Origin: Pseudomonas capsici
Lineage (GTDB): Bacteria > Pseudomonadota > Gammaproteobacteria > Pseudomonadales > Pseudomonadaceae
Length of the DNA: 64,000 nucleotides
Assembly (NCBI RefSeq): GCF_017165765.1
Contig: NZ_JAFGZD010000008.1
Location: 1-64,000, forward strand
Direction: 5' to 3'
Shown: one piece after another, positions 1 to 11,300 of the stretch
How the letters are laid out: each line of letters starts with the position of its first letter
Numbering within the stretch: the stretch's first letter is position 1
Made by a program: the position numbers and the translations under genes
The notes under the pieces: generated by a model
The model's database searches: none
The model's input: the letters and a program-made list of their open reading frames with translations, nothing else
Told to the model about the DNA's origin: nothing

Positions 1-28
1 GCTTGAATGATTCTGTGTACTTACTCAT
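1..28 (-). CDS. IS3-type transposase OrfA, first nine codons (partial)
   Basis: The minus strand from base 28 reads MSKYTESFK and runs out of the window. This resembles the opening of helix-turn-helix OrfA proteins of IS3-family elements (MSKYxExFK, followed in that family by a winged HTH). Only nine residues are visible, so the call depends on the adjacent inverted-repeat end at base 77. Whether the transposase is intact cannot be judged here. Confidence 0.45.
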
Positions 29-77
29 AACGTCCCCCAAGGGTTGGATGGGTGTCCAACTTCTTGGGGGCAGTTCA
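1..77 (-). mobile_element. IS3-family insertion sequence, one end only
   Basis: On the minus strand the block starts at base 77 with TGAACTGCCCCCAAGAAGTT, which has the look of an IS3-family terminal inverted repeat (TG start, C-run, AAGTTGGACA). It then folds as a stem (CCCCCAAG against CTTGGGGG with an inner GTTGGA/TCCAAC arm) and reaches an ATG at base 28 that opens a transposase-like frame. The rest of the element lies left of the window. Its outer boundary falls 21 bases past the stop codon of the neighbouring protease gene. The family call rests on end sequence and the first nine codons only; the exact IS name is unknown. Confidence 0.6.
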
Positions 78-98
78 GACGTGATCCGGCCACCTGTT

Positions 99-2519
99 TC
101 AGGCTTTCAGCTCGGGCTCCTTCTCCAGTTCTTCCTTGAGCTCTTCATCGCTGAGCATTTCTGCGATATCGCGCAGGCGCTCCACCACTCGGGCATTGAC
201 GCTGCCTTCGGGGAATTCGCCATTCTCGTCCGGGGTACCGGCAGGCTCGCCAACCAGCAGACTCAAGGCCTCGTCCGCCTGACGCACCGCATACACATGG
301 AACTGTCCGGCGCGCACGGCTTGCAGGACACGCTCATCGAGCATCAGGGTTGCCACGTTGGCCTGCGGGATGATCGCGCCCTGCTCGCCCGTCAGACCAC
401 GAGCCTCACAGAGACGGAAGAAACCTTCGATCTTCTCGTTGACCCCACCCACCGCCTGCACTTCACCGAACTGATTGATGGAACCGGTAATCGCGAAGCA
501 TTGCTTGAGCGGCGTGCGGGACAGCGCCGAAATCAGCGTGCAGACCTCACCCAGCGAAGCGCTGTCACCATCCACATAACCGTAGGACTGTTCCAGAGCA
601 ATACTGGCCGAAATCGCCAGAGGGAATTCCTGGGCATAGCGGCTGCCCAGATACCCGGTGAGAATCATCACGCCCTTGGAGTGAATCGGCTGGCCAAGGT
701 TGACCTCGCGCTCGATATCGACAATGCCGCTGCCACCGGGATAGACCGTTGCCGAGATGCGCGCCGGCACACCGAATGCCGAATCGCCGACCTCCAGTAC
801 CGTCAGCCCGTTGCACTTGCCGACCGCGGCGCCATCAGTGTCGATCAGGATGATGCCGGCCAGCATGTCATCGAGAATCCGCGCCGAGACACGCCCGGTG
901 CGCGTGGCCTTGGCCTTGAGCGCCCGCTCGATATGCCCGGCGTCGGTCTGTTCTTCGTTGGCCAGTTGACGAATGAAGTCCGCCTCGCTGACCAGTTGGA
1001 ACAAATCTCCGATTCGCGCCGACAGACGCCCCTGATGCTCGGCCAGACGGGCACTGTAGGTCGCCAGACGAGCCACGGCATCGGCAGTCAATGGCGCCAT
1101 GCCTTCTTCCGAGGTACGGGTTTTCAGCAATTGGGCGAACTGTTCAAGGGTTTCGTCGACCAGCGGGATCTCTTCGTCGAAATCCACCAGCACCCGGAAC
1201 ATCTCCTGGAAGTCGGGGTCCAGGTCCTGAAGGGTGTAATACAGCGAACGCGCACCAATGATGATGATCTTGACGTTCCACTGAATCACTTGCGGCGTCA
1301 GGGTGACGGTCGCCAGACGCCCCATTTCGCCCAGCGGCGACTCCATTTTCAATTTGCGCGATTGCAGGGTGCGCTTGAGTGCATCCCAGACAAACGGCTC
1401 ACTGAGCATCTTTTCCGCTTCAAGGATCAGGAAGCCGCCATTGGCACGATGCAGCGCACCGGGCCGCAACTGCCGATAGGTGGTGTAGAGCGCGCCCTGA
1501 TCGGTGCTGTATTCGATACGGCCAAACAGGTTGTCATAGGTCGGATGCGGCTCGAAGACCACCGGCGCACCGCCGCTGTGGGTGTGGCCGACAACCAGGC
1601 TCGGGCTGTATTGCTCTTCCAGCAGCTTGCGCGCCTGGGCGTCGGTCTTGCTGTCATCGACCAGTTGCTCGACAACGGTCTTGAGCAGATAGACCTGCAT
1701 CGCCTGCAGATAGGCGCAGACAGCCGCATTCTCGGCGTACTTTTCCGACAGCGGAGCCAGCAGGGGCTGCAAGGTCAGGGTGATGGTTTCTTCGTTCAAC
1801 TGGCGCAACTGATTGCTGGATTCGCGCTTCCATTGCGGCAGGCTGGCCAGTTCTTCGTTCAGGCGCTCTTCCAGACCCGAAATATCTTCATGGAAGCGTT
1901 CCCGCTCGGCATCCGGCAACTGGGAGAACTCGGCCTCATCCAGCGCCTTGCCATCGGCCATGGGCGTAAAGGCGATATTGGAGCTGTCGCGGTACAGCGC
2001 AATGTCCTTTTCCAGCGCCAGACGCTCGATCACATCCAGGGCGCGGTCATAACGCTGATTGAAAGCGCGGTCGATGGCACTCTTCTTCTGCTGATACGAC
2101 GGATGCTCGAAGACCGCAGGAAAGGTCGCCAGCAGGTTATCGATCAAGACACCGATGTCGGCCATGAACTCCTGGGCACTGCCCGGTGCCAACTCCAGGG
2201 CCTTGGGCTCGCGGGGTTCATCGAAGTTGTTGACGTAGACCCAGTCCGATGGCGTCTGCATGCGCTTGCCTTCGGCCTTGAGGTAACGTTTTACAAACGA
2301 AAACCGCCCCGTGCCGGGCTCACCCATGACAAACACGTTATAACCGGGACGCGGCATCGCGACCCCGAACTGCAAGGCTTCTACGGCTCGTTCCTGGCCG
2401 AGTACTCCCCGAAAGGGCTCCAGATCATTGGTCGTCGAAAAGCTGAACTGTTCAGCGGAAAACGGGCGTGTCAGCGCTTGTGGCGCTAGACGAAGGCTGG
2501 CTGCGACAGAATCGGGCAT
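99..2519 (-). CDS. asrA: ATP-dependent Lon-like protease (AsrA/LonB type)
   Basis: This 806-residue cytoplasmic protein has an N-terminal AAA-type region and a C-terminal Lon peptidase domain. The Ser-Lys dyad is visible: Ser in GDSASLGE near residue 653 and Lys in GGVNEKIEGF near residue 696, a 43-residue spacing equal to that of E. coli Lon. The P-loop region around residues 66-72 reads GEPGTGR, with Arg where a classical Walker A has Lys. The tail is Glu/Lys-rich. It matches the P. aeruginosa AsrA (PA0779) family, linked there to heat and aminoglycoside stress; that role is family knowledge, not shown here. The IS3 end lies just beyond its stop codon. The upstream gene DUF3015 is divergent. 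Confidence 0.85.
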   Translation of the reverse strand: MPDSVAASLRLAPQALTRPFSAEQFSFSTTNDLEPFRGVLGQERAVEALQFGVAMPRPGYNVFVMGEPGTGRFSFVKRYLKAEGKRMQTPSDWVYVNNFDEPREPKALELAPGSAQEFMADIGVLIDNLLATFPAVFEHPSYQQKKSAIDRAFNQRYDRALDVIERLALEKDIALYRDSSNIAFTPMADGKALDEAEFSQLPDAERERFHEDISGLEERLNEELASLPQWKRESSNQLRQLNEETITLTLQPLLAPLSEKYAENAAVCAYLQAMQVYLLKTVVEQLVDDSKTDAQARKLLEEQYSPSLVVGHTHSGGAPVVFEPHPTYDNLFGRIEYSTDQGALYTTYRQLRPGALHRANGGFLILEAEKMLSEPFVWDALKRTLQSRKLKMESPLGEMGRLATVTLTPQVIQWNVKIIIIGARSLYYTLQDLDPDFQEMFRVLVDFDEEIPLVDETLEQFAQLLKTRTSEEGMAPLTADAVARLATYSARLAEHQGRLSARIGDLFQLVSEADFIRQLANEEQTDAGHIERALKAKATRTGRVSARILDDMLAGIILIDTDGAAVGKCNGLTVLEVGDSAFGVPARISATVYPGGSGIVDIEREVNLGQPIHSKGVMILTGYLGSRYAQEFPLAISASIALEQSYGYVDGDSASLGEVCTLISALSRTPLKQCFAITGSINQFGEVQAVGGVNEKIEGFFRLCEARGLTGEQGAIIPQANVATLMLDERVLQAVRAGQFHVYAVRQADEALSLLVGEPAGTPDENGEFPEGSVNARVVERLRDIAEMLSDEELKEELEKEPELKA

Positions 2520-2840
2520 CAGTGTTCCTTACATCAGGCGGGGCAGATGTCGGCATTCTGGCGCTCGCCGGACAAGACTTGCAAGACGCGAAAGCCCGGA
2601 ATATCCGTTCCTCCAATGAACAGGGCTGCTGGAGCACAAAATTAACCCTGTAACGCGAATAAATCTGCAATTGACCACGGAACCCTTGGAACCGACCTAA
2701 ACTCCAAATTGCGCACATGGTTACAAATAGCCATTTGCCTTGATGTATCGGTGGGTGCGAGAGGTCAGCCAATGCTGGACTTGTCGCGCCGAACCGGTTC
2801 AAGAACCCCGACACTGGTTGAACATAAAGAGAAAAAAGCT
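2520..2840. other. Divergent intergenic region, asrA / DUF3015 gene
   Basis: About 320 bases separate the two divergent starts and must carry both promoters. A TTGACC hexamer at 2671-2676 could be a -35 element for the rightward gene, but no convincing -10 follows at 17 bases. GGTTCAAGAACC near 2795 is a short palindrome. No RNA gene or further open frame with a ribosome site is recognisable. Confidence 0.4.
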
Positions 2841-3329
2841 ATGAAACGGATTCTTCTTGGAACGCTCTTCACCGCAGTCTCTATCAATGCAATGGCACAA
2901 GCTCCCGGCGGCCCTGATTGTGGCTGGGGCAACATGTTGTTCGAAGGCCAGCGTGGCACCCCTGCACACTTCCTGGCATCAACCACCAACGGCACTTCCG
3001 GTAACGCCACCTTCGGTATGACTTCCGGCACCAACGGCTGCTCCACCAACGGCGCACTGACCTATGGCGGTAAATCCTGGCTGGCCATGAACGGCATGAT
3101 GGATGAACTCTCCAAGGACATGGCCATGGGCCAAGGTGAAGCACTGACCACCTACGCGGTCGTCCTGGGCGTTGCACCAGAAGATCGTGCGCATTTCGCC
3201 GCAGTCACCCACGAACACTTCTCGCAAATCTTCAGCAAGGCCGACACCACTGCCGAAGACGTACACAGCAACACAATCAATGTCCTGAAAAACGATCCAA
3301 CCCTGGCCAAATACGCGACCCAGGCCTAA
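2841..3329 (+). CDS. DUF3015 family exported protein
   Basis: The protein has 162 residues and a signal peptide (MKRILLGTLFTAVSINAMAQ) with a likely cleavage after AMA or AQA, so it should be periplasmic or outer-membrane associated. The mature part is rich in Gly, Ser, Thr and Asn (FGMTSGTNGCSTN) and has two to three cysteines that may form a disulphide. It matches the DUF3015 family of pseudomonads, whose function is unknown. The ATG at 2841 is chosen because it starts the signal peptide and is preceded by the purine-rich AAAGAGAAAAAAGCT. A GC-rich hairpin without a T-tract (3339-3364) separates it from the next gene, which follows on the same strand. Confidence 0.8.
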   Translation: MKRILLGTLFTAVSINAMAQAPGGPDCGWGNMLFEGQRGTPAHFLASTTNGTSGNATFGMTSGTNGCSTNGALTYGGKSWLAMNGMMDELSKDMAMGQGEALTTYAVVLGVAPEDRAHFAAVTHEHFSQIFSKADTTAEDVHSNTINVLKNDPTLAKYATQA

Positions 3330-3390
3330 AGTCGTTTTCCCGCCCCTCGGTTCCGGAGGGCGGGCCCCATCTCCTGACAAGTTGCTTTCT

Positions 3391-5244
3391 ATGCTCAAAC
3401 GTCTTGCGTACCTGGCGCTGTGTGTCTGTGCCCCGTTATCTGCCGCCCCACACCTGAGCGCAGACCGTTTGCAGCAATTGGCCAATGAGCGCTTCTGGCT
3501 TTCTCTGGGCCATTACGAAGCCGGTAAGCTGGGCGGCTGGCGCAGTTACGTCGACGACCCGAAATTCTTTCTCGCTGCCGACGGTGCCCATGACCCGAAA
3601 GCAGAGCTGAGCGCAACACTTGCAGCCCTTTACGCCCCCGTCGGCAACGAACAGGCACATGCCCAGTGCGTTTACCCGGCCCGCACCCGCTGGCTGCGCG
3701 ACCAGTTGCAACTGAACGACCTGCCTGTCGTGGACTGCAAGGACTTCAAGGCATGGTTCAAGGACGTGGCACCGGACAGCACCGTGCTGATTTTTCCGGC
3801 GGCCTACCTCAACAGCCCGTCCTCGATGTTCGGCCACACACTGCTGCGTATCGACCCGGCCAGTGCCAGGACCAGCGGCACAACGCTGCTCAGCTACGCC
3901 ATCAACTTCGGTGCCTATATCGAAGGCATGGACAACAGCATTCTCTATGCCTGGAAAGGCCTGATGGGGGGTTATCCCGGTCTGTTTGCACTGGTGCCCT
4001 ATCAGGAAAAACTCTCGGAATACCGCAGCCTGGAAAACCGCGACCTGTGGGAATACCGGCTGAACCTGACCACTGCTGAAACCGAACGCATGGTCGAGCA
4101 TGTCTGGGAACTGAAGCAGATCCGTTTCAGCTACTTCTTCTTCGATGAAAACTGCTCCTACCGCCTTCTGGAACTGTTGGAGGTGGCACGACCTGGGCTG
4201 AAACTGACCGATCAATTCGAGCTTACGGCCATCCCCACCGATACCGTGAAGGCGATAAAAGCCGCCGGACTGGTGGAGAAAATCGAATATCGCCCTTCCC
4301 GCGAACGTGAACTGCTGAGTCGGGCCGAGCCCCTGAGCCAGGACGAACAGGAGTGGGTACTGAAAGTCAGTGCCGACCAGGCACAACTCAAGGACAGCCA
4401 GTACCAGGCATTGCCCAAGGAGCGTCGCGCCCTGATTCAGGACGCGGCCTATCGCCTCGAGCGCTACCGCGCCAATGGCCTGGAGCGCGATGCCGCCCGT
4501 TCACAGCGCAGTTTTGAACTCCTGCAGGCCATCAATCAGAACCCGCCTCCCCAACTGGACATCCAGCGCCCCGGCCTGCCGGAAGAAGGACACGAGTCGC
4601 GGACCTGGCAACTGGGCGTGGGCAGCCGCAACGACCGGGCTTTCGCCGAATACGGCCTGCGCATGGCCTATCACGACCTCAACGACAACGCCTACGGCTT
4701 CCCGCTGGGTGCGCAGATCGAGATCCTGCAACTCAAACTGCGCCAGTACGAAGGCAATGACTGGCAGGTGCAGCAACTGGATCTGGCGACTATCCGCTCC
4801 CTGACACCCCGCAATGCCCTGCTCAAGCCATGGTCGTGGCAAGTCACGGGCGGGCTGGAGCGCGTGCCGGGCAAGCACGGTGATGAAAACCTCGTCAGCC
4901 ATGTGAATGGCGGTGCCGGCGGCACCTGGAAACTGGGCGAAGAAGTGCTGGGCTTTGCCTTGGGCACCGTGCGGATCGAACACAACAATGACTTCTCGGA
5001 GTTCGTCTCGCCGGCAGCCGGTTTCAATACCGGCCTGCTCTGGCGCAACCCGCTGGGCAACCTGAGCCTGGAGGCCAAGGGCGACTACTTCACCAATGGC
5101 GAAGTACGGCGCAGCATCAGCCTCAACCAGCAATGGGAACTGTCCCGCAACCTGGGCCTGCGCCTGAGCGCCCAGCGCGAGTTCAGTCAGTTGGCTACAC
5201 CACAGAATGAAGTGATGCTTGAAGTGAAGTGGTATCACTATTGA
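3391..5244 (+). CDS. DUF4105 domain exported protein
   Basis: The protein has about 617 residues and an N-terminal signal peptide (MLKRLAYLALCVCAPLSAAP), so it acts outside the cytoplasm. The central region (FPAAYLNSPSSMFGHTLLR, then SYAINFGA and FFFDENCSYRLLELLE) is typical of DUF4105, a family related to NlpC/P60-like hydrolases. The conserved SSMFGHT and ENCSY segments supply candidate His and Cys catalytic residues. The last 200 residues alternate short polar and hydrophobic stretches ending in a Tyr-rich strand, which looks like an outer-membrane beta-barrel. The ATG at 3391 is preferred over the TTG three codons earlier because it begins the signal peptide. Function is unknown. Confidence 0.8.
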   Translation: MLKRLAYLALCVCAPLSAAPHLSADRLQQLANERFWLSLGHYEAGKLGGWRSYVDDPKFFLAADGAHDPKAELSATLAALYAPVGNEQAHAQCVYPARTRWLRDQLQLNDLPVVDCKDFKAWFKDVAPDSTVLIFPAAYLNSPSSMFGHTLLRIDPASARTSGTTLLSYAINFGAYIEGMDNSILYAWKGLMGGYPGLFALVPYQEKLSEYRSLENRDLWEYRLNLTTAETERMVEHVWELKQIRFSYFFFDENCSYRLLELLEVARPGLKLTDQFELTAIPTDTVKAIKAAGLVEKIEYRPSRERELLSRAEPLSQDEQEWVLKVSADQAQLKDSQYQALPKERRALIQDAAYRLERYRANGLERDAARSQRSFELLQAINQNPPPQLDIQRPGLPEEGHESRTWQLGVGSRNDRAFAEYGLRMAYHDLNDNAYGFPLGAQIEILQLKLRQYEGNDWQVQQLDLATIRSLTPRNALLKPWSWQVTGGLERVPGKHGDENLVSHVNGGAGGTWKLGEEVLGFALGTVRIEHNNDFSEFVSPAAGFNTGLLWRNPLGNLSLEAKGDYFTNGEVRRSISLNQQWELSRNLGLRLSAQREFSQLATPQNEVMLEVKWYHY

Positions 5245-5393
5245 GCATGAACCGGCAGGAGATCGCCCGCCCTGGGTGCAGCGCTGTCGTGCAGCAAACA
5301 GATGCGGGATCGCCACCACAAATCCGACACATCTTTGACAAATAACTCACAAGCGGACCACTACACTGAAGTCACTTGTAGAGGAAAACCAAA

Positions 5394-5747
5394 ATGAACC
5401 TGCGCTGGGTGTTGTTGTGGCTGGTTGTCGTGCTGACAGGCTGTCAGTCCGCCCATGACTATTTGCTGGCCGAAGGTTATCCACCGGCATTCGCCGACGG
5501 TTTCCAGGATGGCTGCGGCAGCGGCAAGGAAGCGGCCGGAGCGTTTACCGGACAGTTCAAGAAGAACGTTCCCCGCTACCTCAAAGACCCAGTCTATGCC
5601 GAAGGCTGGAACGACGGGTTCCGTCAGTGCCAGGCCGTGGCAGACAAGCGCGACCGGCTCGACCCCGGCCAGGTCTGGAATGACCGCGACCGAGACTGGG
5701 AACGGGAGAAAACCCGAAGCGCTGCCAAGGCCTATCGTCCAGATTGA
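5394..5747 (+). CDS. Small lipoprotein, function unknown
   Basis: This 117-residue protein begins with a lipoprotein signal (LLWLVVVLTGCQSAHD, lipobox LTGC, Cys17), so it is predicted to be lipid-anchored. The mature part has repeated FADGFQDGCGSG and YAEGWNDGFRQC segments, two similar Gly-Asp turns each with a Cys, and a basic and acidic C-terminus. GAGG lies nine to twelve bases before the ATG. A TTGACA at 5335-5340 and TACACT at 5362-5367 sit upstream, but their 21-base spacing is too long for a normal sigma-70 promoter. I do not recognise a characterised family. The GreA/B-like gene follows after 72 bases. Confidence 0.7.
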   Translation: MNLRWVLLWLVVVLTGCQSAHDYLLAEGYPPAFADGFQDGCGSGKEAAGAFTGQFKKNVPRYLKDPVYAEGWNDGFRQCQAVADKRDRLDPGQVWNDRDRDWEREKTRSAAKAYRPD

Positions 5748-5819
5748 GGTCGCTTCGAGACATTCGACGAAACCAATCGGATGCAACCATGGACCAACTC
5801 TCAAAGAGGAGGACAAACC

Positions 5820-6332
5820 ATGAGTCGCGCTTTCGTCAATGAAGACAACGCCGCCGCAGAGGCCAGTCAGCCGGTCGAGCGTCTGATCAGTACACACCCC
5901 AATTACGTCACCGCCCACGGACTCCTGCTGTTGCAACAGCAAGTCAATGAACTGCAGACACAGCACAGTACCCAGACGGCTTTGGGAGACAGCGCCGACA
6001 AACAGCGTCTGGCCGATCTTGAGCGCGATCTGCGCTACTTCACCCAGCGCCTGCAGAGTGCACAGGTGGTTACGCCAGCCATCTCGACCGAACAGGTACA
6101 GATCGGCAGTTGGGTGACGTTCGCGGATGAAGGGGACAATCGTCAGCGCGTGCAACTGGTCGGTGAGGATCAGGCCGATGCCGCCAGGGGGTTGATCAAC
6201 TGGAGTTCGCCACTGGGGCGTGCATTGCTGGGGTCACAACTGGGAGACGAGGTGCTGTGGAAGCGCCCGGCCGGGGATCAGGTCATCGAGATCGTCTTGA
6301 TCGAACCCGATGACGGAGCGACCGGGGCTTAG
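5820..6332 (+). CDS. GreA/GreB-family-like elongation factor domain protein
   Basis: The protein has 170 residues. The N-terminal half (residues 30-75) is helical with heptad-like Leu/Gln spacing, as in the Gre coiled coil. The C-terminal half (VQIGSWVTFADEGDN, VQLVGEDQAD, INWSSPLGRALLGSQLGDEVLWKRP) is the typical FKBP-like GreA/GreB C-domain, with SPLGRALLG the hallmark. The coiled coil is shorter than in true Gre factors, so it may be a Rnk/Gre-like RNA polymerase secondary-channel protein rather than GreA itself. The ATG at 5820 follows AGAGGAGGACAAACC, a near-perfect ribosome site; an upstream in-frame ATG at 5781 lacks one. It converges on ettA. Confidence 0.75.
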   Translation: MSRAFVNEDNAAAEASQPVERLISTHPNYVTAHGLLLLQQQVNELQTQHSTQTALGDSADKQRLADLERDLRYFTQRLQSAQVVTPAISTEQVQIGSWVTFADEGDNRQRVQLVGEDQADAARGLINWSSPLGRALLGSQLGDEVLWKRPAGDQVIEIVLIEPDDGATGA

Positions 6333-6334
6333 TC

Positions 6335-6368
6335 TTCGCGGGCAAGTGGCGAACCGCCTGCCCGCGAA
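6335..6368. repeat. REP-like palindrome between convergent genes
   Basis: TTCGCGGGCA (6335-6344) and TGCCCGCGAA (6359-6368) form a perfect 10-bp stem with GTGGC/GCCnC possible inside the loop. It sits three bases after the GreA/B-like stop and six before the ettA stop, so it can serve both as a bidirectional transcription end and as a REP element. There is no T-tract. Confidence 0.65.
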
Positions 6369-6373
6369 CACGA

Positions 6374-8038
<1,665 letters not shown>

Positions 8039-8393
8039 GGAATGAAAACCTAGCGTCTGTGAGGTGACTGATAAAGCGCGAGCTTTTATTTGTCTATGCT
8101 ACTTGCCGCAGTGCCATTCCAAGCCTTGAATAAAACAGACATGGAACGGACTTCTGCATCAGGGCAAATATAAAGCTGGATCGATGTTTGCAAGCTGTGG
8201 ATTCACTCTTGCAGGAGTCGGGTTACAACGCGCATCGGGCAAAGCTACCCGAATGCGGCCTGTAGGGCAAACGATCCGGCCCCACAGGGCTGGCACTTAG
8301 CTACAACTCAGGGCATGCTAGCCGCCCTTTGGGCGTCGGGCTTAAATTGCATAACGCACTCGCTGCTTCAGTCCAGTAGTCAGGAACAACGAT
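8039..8393. other. Divergent intergenic region, ettA / morA
   Basis: These 355 bases hold the promoters of ettA (leftward) and morA (rightward). I see no clear hexamer pair, no open frame with a ribosome site and no recognised RNA. GCCTTGAATAAAA around 8122 and the AT-rich stretch 8080-8100 are the likeliest promoter positions. Confidence 0.35.
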
Positions 8394-11300
8394 TTGCCAA
8401 CACCAACGCCCTCCACGCCATCAGCAACAGCCAATAACACAACGGCTGTGCCTTTGCGTAGTTCATTGAAAGGGCTACTGGCAGCGCTGGTTCTACTGAT
8501 GCTTGCACTGTTGTTGTGGCAACTGCTCGAGCAGTTTCACCAGACTCAGGAGCGCCAGCGTCAACGCAGCCTCGACTACAGCACGCAACTTGCCGACCGC
8601 CTGAGCCTCAACATGGCCCTGAGCGCGCAGATCACCATGAACCTGCTGGATGAGGGAACGCCATTCAGGAGCGAAATACCGCATCAGAAACAGACGCTGC
8701 AAAGGTTGCGTGAAACCCTGCCCTCCATGCGCAGCGTGGCATCGCTCAATCCTCAAGGCGATGTGATCAGGGACAGCGCCGACACCACACCGGATGGTGC
8801 GTTTCTCAAGAGTGCGCTCCAGCAGGCGGTAGGCCGACCTTATTACTACACCTGTTCCGAAGATGGTTTGCAGATCTACATGTTCGTGCATCAGGCAGAC
8901 GGCCTCGGCGGCGCCTACTGGGTCGTGCGCATGGCGCCGGATGCCCTCAAGGCACTGATCCAGCAGCCCAGCCAGGACTTCCAGCATCTGTGGCGTCTCG
9001 AAAACCGCCTGACCCAGCGGGTCATTCTGCGCGATACATCGATGCAGACCGATTCCGGGCACGCCGAAAGCGTACTGCTGCAACCCTTGAGCAACAGCGA
9101 CTGGCAACTGCACGGGCTGTTCGATGCCTACAAGGCGCGCCAGGAACTGATTGCCCCGCTGATCGTGAAGTGCGTGGTCGGCCTGCTGTTTTCACTCCTG
9201 CCTCTGGCCGCGATTCTCAGCCTGCGTCGCCGTCAGCGCCAACTGCTGGAAAGCCGCCGCCGTTATCAGGACATTTTTGAAGGCGCGGGCGTTGCCATCT
9301 GCGTACTGGACATGTCCGACCTGCCCGAGCAGCTCGAAACCTTCCAGATCCACACCACAGAAGACTTCGACCGCTTTATCGAGACACAACCGGGGCTCCT
9401 GAAGCGCCTGCTGCAGCAGATACGCATTACCGAGGTCAATCAGGTTGCCCTGAGCCTGTTGAATATCAAGTGCGGCGATGAAGCCTGGCAGCAACTGATA
9501 GAAGGCGAATCGCGCAAGCGGCCCGGCATCGGCACTCAGGTGATTGAGGCGGTTCTGAGCCGTCAGCAACGACTTGAGCTGGAAATCCGCCTCACCCGCG
9601 AGTCCGGCCAGGACCAGCATCTATGGCTGGTATTGCGCCTGCCTGAAACCCGCTCCGACTATGACGCCGTCATCCTCAGCATCGGCGACATCACCAGCCG
9701 CAAGCAGATCGAACTGTCACTGCAGGAACGCGAGCGCTTCTGGTCGGACGTGGTCCGTACCGTGCCCGATCACCTGTATGTCCAGGATGTGCTCAGCCAG
9801 CGCATGATCTACAGCAACCACCATCTGGGACAGACGCTGGGCTATAGCAAAAGCGAACTGCACGCCATGGGTGAGTTCTTCTGGGAAATCCTGCTGCACC
9901 CGGAAGACGCCCAGAGCTATCAGGACATGCGCCTGCGCCAACGCCATCACGGGCATAACGAACTGCTGCAATGCACCCTGCGCTTTCGTCACAAGGACAC
10001 CACCTGGCGCAGCTTCGATATCCGCGAACAGGCCCTGACCCGGGACAAGGAAGATCTGGTCACCCGGATCATCGGCGTCGCCAAGGACGTCACCCGGCAG
10101 GTCGAAGCCAGTCAGTCCCTGCGCGACAGCGAGCAGCGTTACCGGATGCTCGCCGAAAGCATCAGCGATGTGATCTTCTCTACCGACAGGCTGCTGGCAG
10201 TCAACTATGTCAGCCCCTCGGTGCAAAGCGTCCTGGGTTACGAAGCCGACTGGATTATCCACAACGGCTGGGGCTCAACCGTTGCCAACCCGCAGCAACT
10301 CTCGGGCTTCTACAACCTGATAGCACGCATCAAGAGAGTGCTCGACAATCCTCAGGAGCTGGCAAAACTGCGCAGCACCGTTCCGACCCAGTTGTACCTG
10401 TTCGATTGCCTGCGCGCCGATGGCCGCAAGATTCCGGTGGAACTGCGACTGGTTCTGGTCTGGGACGAACACGGGACATTCGAGGGCATACTGGGCGTGG
10501 GGCGCGATATCAGCACCCAGCGCCGCGCCGAAAAAGACCTGCGCATGGCCGCAACGGTATTCGAACACTCGACTTCAGCCATCCTGATTACCGACCCGGC
10601 GGGCTATATCGTCCAGGCCAACGACGCCTTCACGCGGGTCAGCGGCTATGACGTATCGGAAGTGCTCGATCAATTGCCGAACATGCTTACTGTCGTCCGC
10701 GAGCAGGAAGCCCACCTGCGCTATATCCTCAAGCAGTTGAATCAGAGCGGCAGCTGGGAGGGCGAAGTCTGGCTCAAGCGCCGCAATGGCGAACATTACC
10801 CGGCCTGGGTCGGTATCACCGCCGTGGTCGATGATGAAGGCGACCTGGCGAGCTATGTGTGCTTCTTCAGCGATATCAGCGAACGCAAGGCCAGCGAACA
10901 ACGCATTCATCGCCTGGCCTATTACGACGCCCTGACCCACCTGCCCAACCGCACACTGTTCCAGGATCGCCTGCACTCCGCCCTGCAGCATGCAGAAAGA
11001 CAGCAGGCCTGGGTCGTCCTGATGTTCCTGGACCTGGATCGCTTCAAACCGATCAACGACTCCCTGGGCCATGCCGCCGGCGACCGCATGCTCAAGGAGA
11101 TGGCTACCCGCCTGCTGGCCTGTGTCGCCGACGATGACACGGTCGCACGCATGGGCGGCGATGAGTTCACCCTGCTGCTGCAACCGGGAGCCACCCGCGA
11201 GATCGCGCTCAATCGTGCCATCCATGTTGCCGAACAGATTCTCAACAGCCTGATCACGCCTTTCGTGCTCGAAGGCCGTGAGTTCTTCGTGACCGCCAGT

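Noticed and set aside
3..2489. Open frame of 828 codons on the plus strand
   Set aside because: It is the antisense shadow of the Lon-like protease gene; it has no family-like motifs and no ribosome site, as usual in GC-rich DNA.
3339..3364. Intrinsic terminator after the DUF3015 gene
   Set aside because: The hairpin has a bulge and no T-tract on either strand.
5335..5367. Sigma-70 promoter (TTGACA and TACACT) for the small lipoprotein
   Set aside because: The spacer is 21 bases, too long for a normal promoter; kept only as a remark.
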